A stretch of 64,000 nucleotides of DNA from Pelomonas saccharophila_A (GTDB lineage Bacteria; Pseudomonadota; Gammaproteobacteria; Burkholderiales; Burkholderiaceae_C), in contig NZ_JAVDXU010000002.1 of the NCBI RefSeq assembly GCF_031458095.1, forward strand, positions 1,116,001 through 1,180,000. The letters are read 5' to 3'. Position 1 is the first letter of the stretch. The number at the start of each line of letters is the position of its first letter. The notes under the pieces were generated by a model that searched no databases, was not told where the DNA came from, and worked only from the letters and a program-made list of their open reading frames with translations. The position numbers and the translations under genes were made by a program. Below, piece after piece: positions 30,139 to 39,543 of the stretch.

Positions 30139-33100
30139 GGCAGGGCGCAGTCTTCAAAACCCGCATTGTCCGAGCCGCGCTGCGGGGTTCGCGCCGCGGG
30201 CACCCCGGAATGGGCAGTGCTGCGCCTGACCTGCAGCCGCGGCTCGTCCATCCAGGTCTCAGTGTCGGGGCCCAGCTCATCGGGCCGCAAGCCATCCGCG
30301 CGCAGCGCACCGACGTAGCCGTCGCGGCCTCGCGCCTTGGCGGCGTAGAGGGCAGCGTCAGCCAGGCTCAGTGTGGCGTCCCAGTCCCAGGCCCGGGGCG
30401 CCTCGGGGTCGAGGGGGAAGACGGCGAAGCCGATGGACACGGTGACGGGCAGGGCGCTGCCGTCGGGCAGGGTGAAGGGCTGATCGCGCACGGTGGCGCA
30501 GAAGCGCGTCGCCAGCTCGGCCGCGCCGCTGCGCGCGCCGCCGCGGGCCAGGGCCAGGAATTCCTCGCCGCCCCAGCGCACCAGGACGTCGCTTTCGCGG
30601 AAGACCGTGCGCAGGCGGCGCGCAAATTCGACCAGCACCTGGTCGCCGGCGGCGTGGCCGTGGCGGTCGTTGATGCGCTTGAAGTGGTCGAGGTCCATCA
30701 GCATGACGAGGAGGTCGGCCTCGTCGTCCGGATTGCGATGCCGCGGCTCCGTGTAGTGGCGCAGGCAGAGCTGCAGGTCCGAAGTGACCCGCGAGTCCAG
30801 GTAGCGACGGTTGCGCAGGCCGGTCAGCGGGTCGGTGGTGCTGGCCTCGCGCAGCTCCACGGTGCGCTGCTCCACCAGGGCCTGCAGGGCCGCTTCGCGC
30901 TGGCGCAACTGGGCCGTGCGGCGTGCCACGCCCAGGCGCAGCAGCACCCAGGCCAGGCCGAGCAGGCCCAGCAGGGCGGCGGCCTGGGCCCAGCGCGTCT
31001 GCCACCAGGCCGGCAGCAGTTCGATGTCCAGCAGCAGCGGCCGGTCGCCCCACAGGCCATGGTGGTTCGTGGCATAGACCTCCAGCCGGTAGCGGCCCGG
31101 CTGCAGGCCGCCATAGCTGGCGAAACGGGCGCTGGCGTCGGTGAAGGTCCATTCGGCGTCCGCGCCGTCCAGGCGCATCATGTAGCGCAGCTTGGCGGGG
31201 TCGATGTAGTCCAGCGCAGCGAACTCGACGGCGAAGCTGCGCGTGCCCGCCGGCAGCTTCAGGCCCTGCTTGAGGTCCTGCTCAGGCTGGAAGGGCTGGC
31301 CGTTGCGGCGCAGGCTGCTGACGACGACCGGCGGCGCATAGCGCGAAGGCATGAAGGCCAGCGGGTCGATGACGAGCAGGCCGCGGCTGCCGCTGAAGAG
31401 CAGGCGGCCGTCGGGCAGGGCCGCGTCGGCGAAGAAGCGCGGCGTGCCCATCGGCGGGCCCTCGGCGCCGCTGAGCTCATCCAGGCGGTTGGCGACGGGG
31501 TCGTAGACGGACTGCTGGCTCCACACCCGGCCCTTGCGGTCCTCGTGCAGATTGACGCCGAAGGGCCGGCCCGGCGCCCCCATGCGCTCGCTGATGCGCT
31601 CGAAGCGGGCGCGGCCCTGGGCGTCATAGCCCTTGAGCTGGTGCAGGCCGCTGACGGCGGTGTCCACATAGAGGCTGCCGTCGCGGGTGTGCAGCAGGCC
31701 GAGCACGGCGGGAAAGCCCAGGGCCTCGCCGGGGGCGCCCTGCACCTCGGCCAGGCGCTGGCCGTCCCAGCGGAACAGGCCGGCCAGGGCGCCGACCCAG
31801 AGCTGGCCGCTGCCGGGCTCCACGCGCAAGGCATGCACGCCGCCGCGCAGCGGTTCGCCGTCGGCGCGGCGCACGCGTTCGGCCTGCCTGGCCGCAGGCG
31901 ATGGCAGTCGGTAGACGCCGTCCTGCATGCCCACCCAGACCTCGCCGCCGGGCAGTGCCAGCACCCGGTGGGCGCGGCCGCCCTCCAGCGCCCAGCTGGC
32001 GAGCAGGCGGGCCGTGCGCGGCTCGCGCTTCTCCAGGCGGCCATTGGCCACCAGCCAGATGCTGCCGTCCGGGCCTTCGGCGAGGTTGTCCACGGGCGTG
32101 TCGGCCTCGCGCGGCCAGCGGCCCACGGTGCGCAATTGCGCGTCCAGCAGGGCCACCGGGCCGCTGTGGGTGGCCACCATCAGCAGGCCGTCGCGGCGGG
32201 GCAGCAGGCCGCGCAGGTCGCTGCTGGCCAGGGGGCTGTCGGGGTCGGCGTCGGGCCCGCGCACGGCCAGGGCCGGGTGCTGCTGGTGGCGCTGCAGGCC
32301 CACGCCATAGCCGCCCACCCACATGGCGCCGGTCTGGTCGCGCAGCAGCACATTGACGTCGTTGCCGGCGAGGCCGCCGGGCAGGTGGGGGTTGTGGCGC
32401 AACTGGCGCAGCAGGGCGCCGCTGGTGCCGTCCAGCCAGGCGATGCCATCGGTCAGACCGGCCCAGACGGTGCCATCCTCACCCTGGGCCAGGGCCTGCA
32501 GGCCGCCCTTGAAGCGCGCCGCCAGCCAGCGCGGCTGACCGTCGGCCTCGATGCGGCCGACGCGGCCGTCCACGCTGCCGAACCAGAGCCGGCCGTGGCG
32601 GTCCTCCAGCAGCGTGCTGACGCCGATGGCGCCGTCGGGCAGGACCAGCGGCGTCCAATGCCCGTCGCCGGCGCGGCGCGCCAGGCCGCGCCAGTGGCCG
32701 GCCCACAGCGAGCCATCGCGGCCCACGGCCAGGGCCAGCACGCGTCTTTCGGCCTCGCCGTCGACGTGCAGGGCTTCGGTCTCGAAGCGGTCGGTCTTGG
32801 GGTCGTAGCGCAGCAGGCCCTGGCCCAGCGTGCCCATCCAGACCTGGCCGCTGCCGTCCTCGGCCAGGGCGCGGATGGGCGTGGCGCGCTCGCTGCCGCT
32901 GCCCAGCATGCGCACGCGGTCGAAGGCCGGCTCGTAGCGGGCCAGGCCATTGACCTCGGTGCCTATCCACATGCCGCCGTCGGCCGCCGCCGCGAGGGAG
33001 CGCACCCAGCCGAGATTGCGCTGCACCGGCGTGGCGCCCTCGCGCTCGATGGGGCGCAGGCGGTAGCCGTCGTAGCGGGCCAGGCCGTCGCTGGTGCCGA

Positions 33101-33263
33101 TCCAGATCAGGCCCTGGCGGTCCTGGGCCAGGCTGCCCACCACGTCGCGCGGCACGGCCACGGTGGCGAACTGGGGCTCCAGGGCGCTCGGCGCCGCAGG
33201 CTGCGCCACGGCCGCGCAAGCCAGGGCGGCCAGGAGGGCGGACAGCAGCAGGCGGGCGGTCAT
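30135..33263 (-). CDS. Propeller-sensor diguanylate cyclase
   Basis: The 1042-residue product has a signal peptide (about 1-20), a large periplasmic part of repeated Reg_prop units (for example GLIWIGTSDGLARYDG, GGMWIGTEVNGLARYEP) forming two seven-blade propellers, and a Y_Y_Y domain (about 690-755). One membrane helix (about 765-785), a short coiled coil and a C-terminal GGDEF domain follow. The active site reads GGEEF (898-902) and is preceded by the inhibitory RxxD site RESD five residues upstream. It should make cyclic di-GMP in response to a periplasmic signal and be inhibited by its product. The layout resembles that of propeller sensors in hybrid two-component systems. Confidence 0.93.
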   Translation of the reverse strand: MTARLLLSALLAALACAAVAQPAAPSALEPQFATVAVPRDVVGSLAQDRQGLIWIGTSDGLARYDGYRLRPIEREGATPVQRNLGWVRSLAAAADGGMWIGTEVNGLARYEPAFDRVRMLGSGSERATPIRALAEDGSGQVWMGTLGQGLLRYDPKTDRFETEALHVDGEAERRVLALAVGRDGSLWAGHWRGLARRAGDGHWTPLVLPDGAIGVSTLLEDRHGRLWFGSVDGRVGRIEADGQPRWLAARFKGGLQALAQGEDGTVWAGLTDGIAWLDGTSGALLRQLRHNPHLPGGLAGNDVNVLLRDQTGAMWVGGYGVGLQRHQQHPALAVRGPDADPDSPLASSDLRGLLPRRDGLLMVATHSGPVALLDAQLRTVGRWPREADTPVDNLAEGPDGSIWLVANGRLEKREPRTARLLASWALEGGRAHRVLALPGGEVWVGMQDGVYRLPSPAARQAERVRRADGEPLRGGVHALRVEPGSGQLWVGALAGLFRWDGQRLAEVQGAPGEALGFPAVLGLLHTRDGSLYVDTAVSGLHQLKGYDAQGRARFERISERMGAPGRPFGVNLHEDRKGRVWSQQSVYDPVANRLDELSGAEGPPMGTPRFFADAALPDGRLLFSGSRGLLVIDPLAFMPSRYAPPVVVSSLRRNGQPFQPEQDLKQGLKLPAGTRSFAVEFAALDYIDPAKLRYMMRLDGADAEWTFTDASARFASYGGLQPGRYRLEVYATNHHGLWGDRPLLLDIELLPAWWQTRWAQAAALLGLLGLAWVLLRLGVARRTAQLRQREAALQALVEQRTVELREASTTDPLTGLRNRRYLDSRVTSDLQLCLRHYTEPRHRNPDDEADLLVMLMDLDHFKRINDRHGHAAGDQVLVEFARRLRTVFRESDVLVRWGGEEFLALARGGARSGAAELATRFCATVRDQPFTLPDGSALPVTVSIGFAVFPLDPEAPRAWDWDATLSLADAALYAAKARGRDGYVGALRADGLRPDELGPDTETWMDEPRLQVRRSTAHSGVPAARTPQRGSDNAGFEDCALP

Positions 33264-33358
33264 GAGCGAATCAGACCACAGAGCGTCTCACGCCGCGCGT
33301 GTTGCGGGCCGCTCCCTAGCCGGCCCGCGTTCAGCCGTGCGGGACCGGGCGAGGGGCC

Positions 33359-33832
33359 TCATATCGGTAGGGCGTTCGTGGATTTGACCTCTTCCATCAC
33401 CGCATAGGTGCGCGTCTCTCGCACCCCCGGCAGCGTCCAGATCACGCTGCCGATGAACTCGCGGTAGGCGCCCATGTCGCGCACCCGGGTCTTGAGCAGG
33501 TAGTCGAAGCCGCCGGCCACGAGGTGGCATTCCAGGATCTCGGCGCGGGCCTGGACGGCGGCCTTGAAGTTGTCCATCACGTCCATCACCGTGCGGTCCA
33601 GGTGGACCTCGATGAAGACCAACATGGCCGCGCCCAGCTTGGCCGGGTTGAGCCGCGCCTCGTAGCCGAGGATGAAGCCGTCGCGCGTCAGCCGCTTGAC
33701 GCGCTCCAGCACGGCTGTGGGCGACAGATGCACCGTCTCTGCCAGCTTCAGGTTGGAAATCCGCCCATCCGCCTGCAGGACGCGCAAGATGCGCTCGTCG
33801 ATCTTGTCGAGTTTGGCTGCCTCATCGCTCAT
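33359..33832 (-). CDS. putR: Lrp/AsnC-family regulator, probable PutR
   Basis: The 157-residue product begins MSDEAAKLDKIDERILRVLQ. It has an N-terminal helix-turn-helix (NLKLAETVHLSPTAVLERVK) and a C-terminal RAM amino-acid-binding domain (about 65-150). ATG 33832 was chosen because the family starts a few residues before the LDKID helix. It is divergent from putA across 88 bp. In many Alphaproteobacteria and Burkholderiales, where PutA lacks its own DNA-binding domain, such an Lrp protein activates putA in response to proline. That role is inferred from this arrangement. Confidence 0.9.
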   Translation of the reverse strand: MSDEAAKLDKIDERILRVLQADGRISNLKLAETVHLSPTAVLERVKRLTRDGFILGYEARLNPAKLGAAMLVFIEVHLDRTVMDVMDNFKAAVQARAEILECHLVAGGFDYLLKTRVRDMGAYREFIGSVIWTLPGVRETRTYAVMEEVKSTNALPI

Positions 33833-33861
33833 CTGGATTTTTCTCTGCGTCGATGTCAATC

Positions 33862-33879
33862 CTTGGAATTTAATCCAAG
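33862..33879. promoter_or_regulatory. Probable PutR operator
   Basis: The perfect inverted repeat CTTGGA-ATTTAA-TCCAAG has an AT-rich centre in the putR-putA intergenic region. It lies 29 bp upstream of the putR start and 41 bp upstream of the putA start. Its size and AT-rich middle suit Lrp/AsnC-type binding. Confidence 0.66.
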
Positions 33880-33920
33880 TGACTCATCGATAAAGTGCGA
33901 AACCTCACCAGGAGACCCGT

Positions 33921-36900
33921 ATGCCCACGCCCTTCGTCGCACCGACCGAGCAACCGCGCCTGCCCGATCCCTACCGGGCCGAGGCCGGCGTCGTGCAGGC
34001 CCTGGCCGGGCGTGTCGGTGGGGCGCTGGACTGGCCGGGCGTCATCGCCATGGCCAGCCCCTGGGTCGAACAGGTGCGCAAGAACCCGGCGCCCTTCTGG
34101 GCCATGGAATCCCTGCTGCGCGAATACCCCATCACCAGCGCCGAGGGCCTGGCCCTGATGCGCCTGGCCGAGGCCCTGCTGCGCGTGCCGGACGCTCCCA
34201 CCGCCATCGCGCTGACGGCTGACCAGCTCGGCCGCGCCGACTTTGACGGGGCCAGCGAGGGCAGCCCGCACAAGATGCTGGCCGCGCTGTCGGCCTCGGC
34301 CATCTCCATGTCCAAGCGCTTCCTGCCGGGTGCGGACGACGACGGCGGCCTGTTCAAGCGCCTGGGCGCGCAGACCGTCGTGGCGGCCACGGTGCGCGCC
34401 ATCCAGCTTCTGGGCCGGCAGTTCGTGCTCGGCCGCAACATCGGCGAGGCCATGGGCGAGGCCGACTCGGCCCGCAAGGCGCAAAAGCAATTGCGCTTCA
34501 GCTACGACATGCTGGGCGAAGGCGCCCGCACCGAGGACGACGCGCGCCGCTATCACGCGGCCTACGTCAACGCCATCAAGGCCATCAGCGCCGGCCGGCG
34601 TGCCGAGTCGCCTGAAGCGTCGGACGGCATCTCCATCAAGCTCAGCGCCCTGTTCAGCCGCTACGAGGTGCTGCAGCGCGAGCGCGTCTTCGCCGAGCTG
34701 CTGCCGCGCGTCTGGGCCCTCATCGAACTGGCCGCCAGCGCCAACATCAACCTGACCATCGACGCCGAGGAGGTCGACCGCCTGGAGCTGTCGCTCGACG
34801 TGCTGGATGTGCTGGCCGCCAAGATCGCCGTCGTCTACCCGCAGTGGCGCGGCTTCGGCCTGGCCGTGCAGGCCTACCAGACCCGGGCGCTGGCCGTCGT
34901 CGACGAGGTCGCGGCCATCGCCCGCAAGCATGGCCTGCGCTTCATGGTGCGCCTGGTCAAGGGCGCCTACTGGGACGGCGAGATCAAGCGCGCCCAGGAG
35001 CTCGGTCTGGCCGAATACCCGGTGTTCACGCACAAGCAGCACACCGACGTGTCCTATCTGGCCTGCGCCCGCGCGCTGATCCAGCATGCCGACGTCATCT
35101 ACCCGCAGTTTGCCAGCCACAACGCCGGCACCATCGCCGCCATCGTGCAGATGGCGCGCGCCACCGGTGCCCCGTTCGAGATGCAACGACTGCACGGCAT
35201 GGGCGAAGGCGTCTACCGCGAGGTGCTGAAGGACGGCAGCATTCCTTGCCGCGTCTACGCCCCGGTCGGCGAGCACCGCGACCTGCTGGCCTATCTGGTG
35301 CGCCGCCTGCTCGAGAACGGCGCGAACTCCTCCTTCGTGCATCAGCTGGCCGACCCCAGCGTGCAGGTGCCTGAGCTGCTGGGTTCGCCGCTGGCCGAAG
35401 TGCGCGACACCAGCGCCCTGCCGCTGCCGCCGGCCCTTTATCTTGACAGCGAAGGCCGGGGCCGCGCCAACTCCACCGGCGCCGACCTGACCGCGCCGGC
35501 CCAGCGCGCGCCGCTGCAGGCCGCGTTGGAGACTTGCGCCCTGCATGCCGTGCCCGAGGCAACGGCCGCCGATGTGGACGCCGCGATGAACCGCCTGCAC
35601 GCCGGCTTCAGCGCCTGGAACGCCACGCCGGTCGCCCAGCGCGCCGCCATCCTGCGCCGCGCCGCCGACGACCTCGACGCCCGCCTGGCCGAGTTCTGCG
35701 CCCTGCTCGTCAAGGAAGCCTTCAAGACCCAGGCCGATTGCGTCGCCGAGGTGCGCGAGGCTGTGGACTTCCTGCGCTATTACGCCGACCAGGCCGAAGC
35801 CGAGCCGGCGCTGATGCAAGGCCGCGGCGTCTTCGTCTGCATCAGCCCCTGGAACTTCCCGCTGGCCATCTTTGCCGGCCAGGTCGTCGCGGCCCTGGTC
35901 GCCGGCAACAGCGTCGCCGCCAAGCCCGCCGAGCAGACGCCCTATATCGCGCTGAAGATGGTCGAGCTGCTGCATGCCGCCGGCGTGCCGGCCGACGCGC
36001 TGGCCCTGCTGCACGGCCCGGGCGAGACCGTCGGCGCCGGGCTGGTGGCCCACGCCCACACGGCCGGTGTCTGCTTCACGGGCTCCACGGCCGTGGCCCA
36101 GATCATCAACAAGGCCCTGGCCAAGAAGCCGAATTCGCCCATCCCGCTGATCGCCGAGACCGGTGGCCTGAACGCGATGGTGGTGGACTCCACGGCCCTG
36201 CCCGAGCAGGTCATCGACGCCGTCGTGCAATCGGCCTTCCGCTCCGCCGGCCAGCGCTGCTCGGCATTGAGGTTGCTGTGCGTGCAGTCCAGCATCGCCG
36301 ACGGCGTCATCGAGATGCTCAAGGGCGCGCTGTCGCAGCTGCATGTCGGCCAGCCGGCCCATCTGGCGACCGACGTCGGCCCCGTCATCGACGACGAGGC
36401 CCACGCCAACATCAGCAAGCATGTCGAACGCCTGAAGCGCGAGGCCAAGCTGCTGGCCGAGGCGCCGGTGGCCGAGCCCATGCCGCGCCAGATCCGCCCG
36501 GTCGCCTTCGAGCTGCCGCGCATCGCCCATCTCGGCGAGGAGATCTTCGGCCCGGTGCTGCACGTGGTGCGCTTCGAGGACTCGGTCGACGACGTCATCC
36601 AGGAGATCAATGCGCTGGGCTATGGCCTGACCCTGGGCATCCAGACCCGCATTGACAGCCGCGCCCAGCGCCTGGCCGACGAGGCCCGCATCGGCAATGT
36701 CTATGTGAATCGCAACATCATCGGCGCGGTCGTCGGTGTGCAGCCCTTTGGCGGCGAAGGCCTGTCGGGCACCGGCCCCAAGGCCGGCGGCCCCGACTAT
36801 CTGCGCCGCTTCTGCGCCGAGCCGCAGATCGACGCGCCGCTGCCGACGCTGGCCATGGACGGCCGCAGCGAGGCCCTGGCCGTGGCCGCCGACGCCGGCT

Positions 36901-37478
36901 GGCGCGACACGCCGCTGGCCGAGCGCATCGCCACGCTGCGCCGCGCCGCCGACACGCTGGACGCGCCGGCTTCCCTGACCCTGCGCGGCCTCTTTACCGC
37001 GGCGCAGACCCAGTTCGCCGATCTGGTCCTGCCCGGCCCGACCGGCGAGAGCAACACGTTGCGCCACCATGCCCGCGGCGTCTTCGTCGTGCTGGGGCGC
37101 GGCGAAGCGGGCGTGGCAGCCGTCGTCAGCGCCCTGCTGGCCGGCAACAGCGCCATCTGGCTGGGCGGCGACGAGCGCGCCCGCCAGGCCCTGCTGCGCG
37201 CTGGCCTGCCCACCAGCGCCCTGACCTTGCTGCCCGATGCGACCCTGCCCGGCCTGCTTGCCGCGCCCCAACTCGCCGGCATCGCGCTGGCCTCGTCGGA
37301 CACGGCAGCCGCCCATGTACTGGCGCAAGCCCTGGCCGCCCGCTCCGGGGCCATCCTGCCGCTGGTGACGGCCGCCGGCCATGTGCGCCAGCTCTACCGT
37401 TTCACGGCGGAGCAGACGTTGACCGTCAATACCGCGGCAGCGGGGGGCAATGCGGCCTTGCTGGCGGGTGTGCACTGA
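33921..37478 (+). CDS. putA: Bifunctional proline dehydrogenase / L-glutamate-gamma-semialdehyde dehydrogenase
   Basis: The 1185-residue product oxidises proline to glutamate in two steps. An N-terminal helical arm is followed by the FAD-dependent proline dehydrogenase barrel (about 130-480, with RLVKGAYWDGEIKRAQ). The NAD-dependent aldehyde dehydrogenase follows (about 550-990, with catalytic Cys in RSAGQRCSALRLL and the Glu of IAETGGLNAMVVD). A C-terminal dehydrogenase-like domain ends the chain. The ribbon-helix-helix DNA-binding domain of E. coli PutA is absent, which agrees with a separate divergent Lrp regulator. AGGAGA precedes the ATG. The protein acts at the inner membrane, passing electrons to quinone. 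Confidence 0.97.
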   Translation: MPTPFVAPTEQPRLPDPYRAEAGVVQALAGRVGGALDWPGVIAMASPWVEQVRKNPAPFWAMESLLREYPITSAEGLALMRLAEALLRVPDAPTAIALTADQLGRADFDGASEGSPHKMLAALSASAISMSKRFLPGADDDGGLFKRLGAQTVVAATVRAIQLLGRQFVLGRNIGEAMGEADSARKAQKQLRFSYDMLGEGARTEDDARRYHAAYVNAIKAISAGRRAESPEASDGISIKLSALFSRYEVLQRERVFAELLPRVWALIELAASANINLTIDAEEVDRLELSLDVLDVLAAKIAVVYPQWRGFGLAVQAYQTRALAVVDEVAAIARKHGLRFMVRLVKGAYWDGEIKRAQELGLAEYPVFTHKQHTDVSYLACARALIQHADVIYPQFASHNAGTIAAIVQMARATGAPFEMQRLHGMGEGVYREVLKDGSIPCRVYAPVGEHRDLLAYLVRRLLENGANSSFVHQLADPSVQVPELLGSPLAEVRDTSALPLPPALYLDSEGRGRANSTGADLTAPAQRAPLQAALETCALHAVPEATAADVDAAMNRLHAGFSAWNATPVAQRAAILRRAADDLDARLAEFCALLVKEAFKTQADCVAEVREAVDFLRYYADQAEAEPALMQGRGVFVCISPWNFPLAIFAGQVVAALVAGNSVAAKPAEQTPYIALKMVELLHAAGVPADALALLHGPGETVGAGLVAHAHTAGVCFTGSTAVAQIINKALAKKPNSPIPLIAETGGLNAMVVDSTALPEQVIDAVVQSAFRSAGQRCSALRLLCVQSSIADGVIEMLKGALSQLHVGQPAHLATDVGPVIDDEAHANISKHVERLKREAKLLAEAPVAEPMPRQIRPVAFELPRIAHLGEEIFGPVLHVVRFEDSVDDVIQEINALGYGLTLGIQTRIDSRAQRLADEARIGNVYVNRNIIGAVVGVQPFGGEGLSGTGPKAGGPDYLRRFCAEPQIDAPLPTLAMDGRSEALAVAADAGWRDTPLAERIATLRRAADTLDAPASLTLRGLFTAAQTQFADLVLPGPTGESNTLRHHARGVFVVLGRGEAGVAAVVSALLAGNSAIWLGGDERARQALLRAGLPTSALTLLPDATLPGLLAAPQLAGIALASSDTAAAHVLAQALAARSGAILPLVTAAGHVRQLYRFTAEQTLTVNTAAAGGNAALLAGVH

Positions 37479-37543
37479 GCCGTTGACGGCGATGGCGGGC
37501 TTATCCTCGGCGGCATACCTGCCCCGAGAGAAGAGGTCCGCCA

Positions 37544-38446
37544 TTGAGCGCCCCGTCCGCCGCTGCAAATTGCCTGTCTGACCAGGCCCGCTTCAGGCGT
37601 CGCAGCCTGCTGGGCCTGACGGTCGGCGGCCTGCTTCCCGCCTGGGCGGGCGCCGGTGAGCCGCTGCTGCCGGCCCTGATCCCCGACGATGTGCTGCGGG
37701 ACTACCAGGCCTTTCTCGCCGGCCGCGATCCGGTGGCCGTGGCCGACTATGGCGGTGCGCTGTCGCGGCGCGACGTCGTCGAGGTGGTCCTCATCCACCA
37801 GGCCCTGGCCCGCCAGGACCGCACGCTGCGCCTGAGCATGTCTCCCATGCCCACCAGCCAGCGCCTGCAGGCGGAACTGCGCATCGGCCATGCCGCCTGC
37901 AGCGCCACCACCTACTGGCGCGAAGACTTCCCACAGCCCGACGGCCTGCTGTTCAGCGACGCCGTGCTGCAGGACGGCGAGTTCGAGGCCGGCCTCTACA
38001 CGACGCCCGGCAATGTGCGTGCGCTCGCAACCCGCCAGTTGAGTGAGGTGCAGCAGCTGCGCGTGCTCAGCAACAACACCTGGCGGGTGGACTGGCAGAC
38101 GCTGGAACAACTGGGCATGGTCAATCTGCAGCACGTGGCCAGCTGGAACCTGATGCCGCGCATGCTGCAGCAGGGCCGGGCCGACGTGCTGCTGGCCCCC
38201 TTCCAGCCCACGCCCGACCTGTCCCTGCTGGTGGACGGCGTGCGCCTCTTACCCATTCCGGGCTTGAAGGTCAGCATGCGCGGCACACGGCATTTCCTCG
38301 TGTCGGCCACGCATCCATTGGGGCCGCGGCTGCGCGACCAGCTCAACGCCGGCCTGGCCTGGCTGCGCCAGCAGGGGCTGGTGAAGCGGGCCTATGAGCA
38401 GAGCGGGTTCTTCAATGCCAAGGTGGCTGGGTGGGTGAGGCTCTGA
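37544..38446 (+). CDS. Exported solute-binding-like protein
   Basis: The 300-residue product starts at TTG 37544 with AGAGG upstream; no ATG is available before the export signal. The N terminus (RFRRRSLLGLTVGGLLPA) has an arginine pair and hydrophobic core that could be a Tat or Sec signal. The mature part has a bilobal SBP_bac_3-like pattern (ATTYWREDFPQPDGL, then NNTWRVDWQTLEQLG), as in amino-acid-binding or chemosensory proteins. No transporter genes adjoin it. It probably binds a small ligand in the periplasm. Confidence 0.72.
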   Translation: MSAPSAAANCLSDQARFRRRSLLGLTVGGLLPAWAGAGEPLLPALIPDDVLRDYQAFLAGRDPVAVADYGGALSRRDVVEVVLIHQALARQDRTLRLSMSPMPTSQRLQAELRIGHAACSATTYWREDFPQPDGLLFSDAVLQDGEFEAGLYTTPGNVRALATRQLSEVQQLRVLSNNTWRVDWQTLEQLGMVNLQHVASWNLMPRMLQQGRADVLLAPFQPTPDLSLLVDGVRLLPIPGLKVSMRGTRHFLVSATHPLGPRLRDQLNAGLAWLRQQGLVKRAYEQSGFFNAKVAGWVRL

Positions 38447-38529
38447 TCCTCGAGGCTAACTTGCTGGCTTCACGGACATGCGCCACCATGCCGTCGGGCG
38501 CCCGCTGTCGGGACGCTTGGGAGGACAAG

Positions 38530-38850
38530 ATGTTTCCTTGGTTCTGGCTCTGGGCGCCACAGCTGCGCCTGCCTTTCAGCGGTGATGTGGCTCAGGACAT
38601 CGAGCCGCGGCTGGACTGGTTCTTCAACGCGATCAAACCGCAGGCGGGTGATGCCCGCATCGAGGCTCAGGCCTTCGACGTGGCCAGCTACGGTGACCAG
38701 CTCGGTGTCATCACCAAGCTGTTGATCGAAATGGCCGAGCGCCTGCCGGCGGATGAACAGGCCAGGTCAAAGCCACTGCAGGAATTGCGTGCCATCCACA
38801 AGCGCATCGAGGCGATCAAGAACGCAGAGCGCGTCAACAGAATCCGCTGA
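38530..38850 (+). CDS. Conserved hypothetical protein
   Basis: The 106-residue product starts MFPWFWLWAPQLRLPFSGDV and has no membrane helix long enough to span a bilayer. The rest is helical, with ASYGDQLGVITKLLIEMAER and a charged C terminus. ATG 38530 follows GGAGGACAAG. No function was recognised. Its end overlaps the convergent gene by 17 nt. Confidence 0.6.
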   Translation: MFPWFWLWAPQLRLPFSGDVAQDIEPRLDWFFNAIKPQAGDARIEAQAFDVASYGDQLGVITKLLIEMAERLPADEQARSKPLQELRAIHKRIEAIKNAERVNRIR

Positions 38851-39259
38851 GTAATTCGGCCGCCGCGGGGCTGAGCCCCACGATCTTGTTCGTCGCCTGC
38901 CGGTAGAACTTGAAGTTGAGCTCGGTCTCCGGTCGGCCGTCGTCCCAGTCCTTGAAAGGCTTGAGCTCCGCGCGGCCAAGGCGGCGCGTGGCGACAGCCG
39001 TGCGCTTGACGGTGATGCTGACGCGTGGTGTCTGCCTCTCTACGTCCGGCAATCTGGGCGTGTCCTCGGCCGACGTCACGACACCGCGCGCCACCAGGCC
39101 GGCGCCGCCCTCGTTCTCGCTGGCGAACAGGTAGATCACATCGCCGACGGCGATGCGCCTGCCGTCGTACATGGTCTTCTGCGCAGCAAAGGCCCAGCTG
39201 CCGGCCCCGGAGTCGGCGATCTCGGCCTTGATGGCGTAGCTGCGGGGGCGTTCAGGCAT
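38834..39259 (-). CDS. EVE/PUA-like small protein, function unknown
   Basis: The 141-residue product opens PERPRSYAIKAEIADSGAGS and continues with a beta-rich domain (GRRIAVGDVIYLFASENEGG, then GLVARGVVTS). The alternation resembles EVE/ASCH PUA-like folds that bind modified bases or RNA. The end (LNFKFYRQATNKIVGLSPAA) looks conserved. It starts 8 nt inside the end of the upstream small membrane-protein gene. The fold assignment is tentative. Confidence 0.62.
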   Translation of the reverse strand: MPERPRSYAIKAEIADSGAGSWAFAAQKTMYDGRRIAVGDVIYLFASENEGGAGLVARGVVTSAEDTPRLPDVERQTPRVSITVKRTAVATRRLGRAELKPFKDWDDGRPETELNFKFYRQATNKIVGLSPAAAELLSGFC

Positions 39260-39539
39260 GGGGCTCGGGTTCGTAGCGGCGCTCGCCGGTGCGGGCGTTG
39301 TAGAGCACCTGCATGACAGTGCCGGATTCGGGGTCGACGAAGCGTTCCTCGGTCTTCTGCCAGTCGCCGCCCTCGGCGGAGTTGCGCGACCGATAGCGCC
39401 AGCGCTCCAGCAGCACGGCCACCGCAATGATGCAGCCCCAGAGGGCGAAGGGTGTCGCGTCGCGATGACCCGCCAATTGGGCGCCGACGCCAATCACACC
39501 GGCCGCCAGGGCCACCACCAGCAACATGGTGCGCAGCAT
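39252..39539 (-). CDS. Small membrane protein
   Basis: The 95-residue product has two hydrophobic helices (about 4-22 and 30-47) followed by a charged cytoplasmic tail that reads EERFVDPESGTVMQVLYNAR. It lies 4 nt after the YbjQ-like gene and overlaps the next gene by 8 nt, so the three form one leftward unit. No family was recognised. Confidence 0.65.
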   Translation of the reverse strand: MLRTMLLVVALAAGVIGVGAQLAGHRDATPFALWGCIIAVAVLLERWRYRSRNSAEGGDWQKTEERFVDPESGTVMQVLYNARTGERRYEPEPHA

Positions 39540-39543
39540 GGCC

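Noticed and set aside
33870..37568. A leftward open frame of more than 1200 codons opposite putA
   Set aside because: It is the complement of a well-supported PutA, with Gly/Gln/Ala/Arg-biased composition and no domains.
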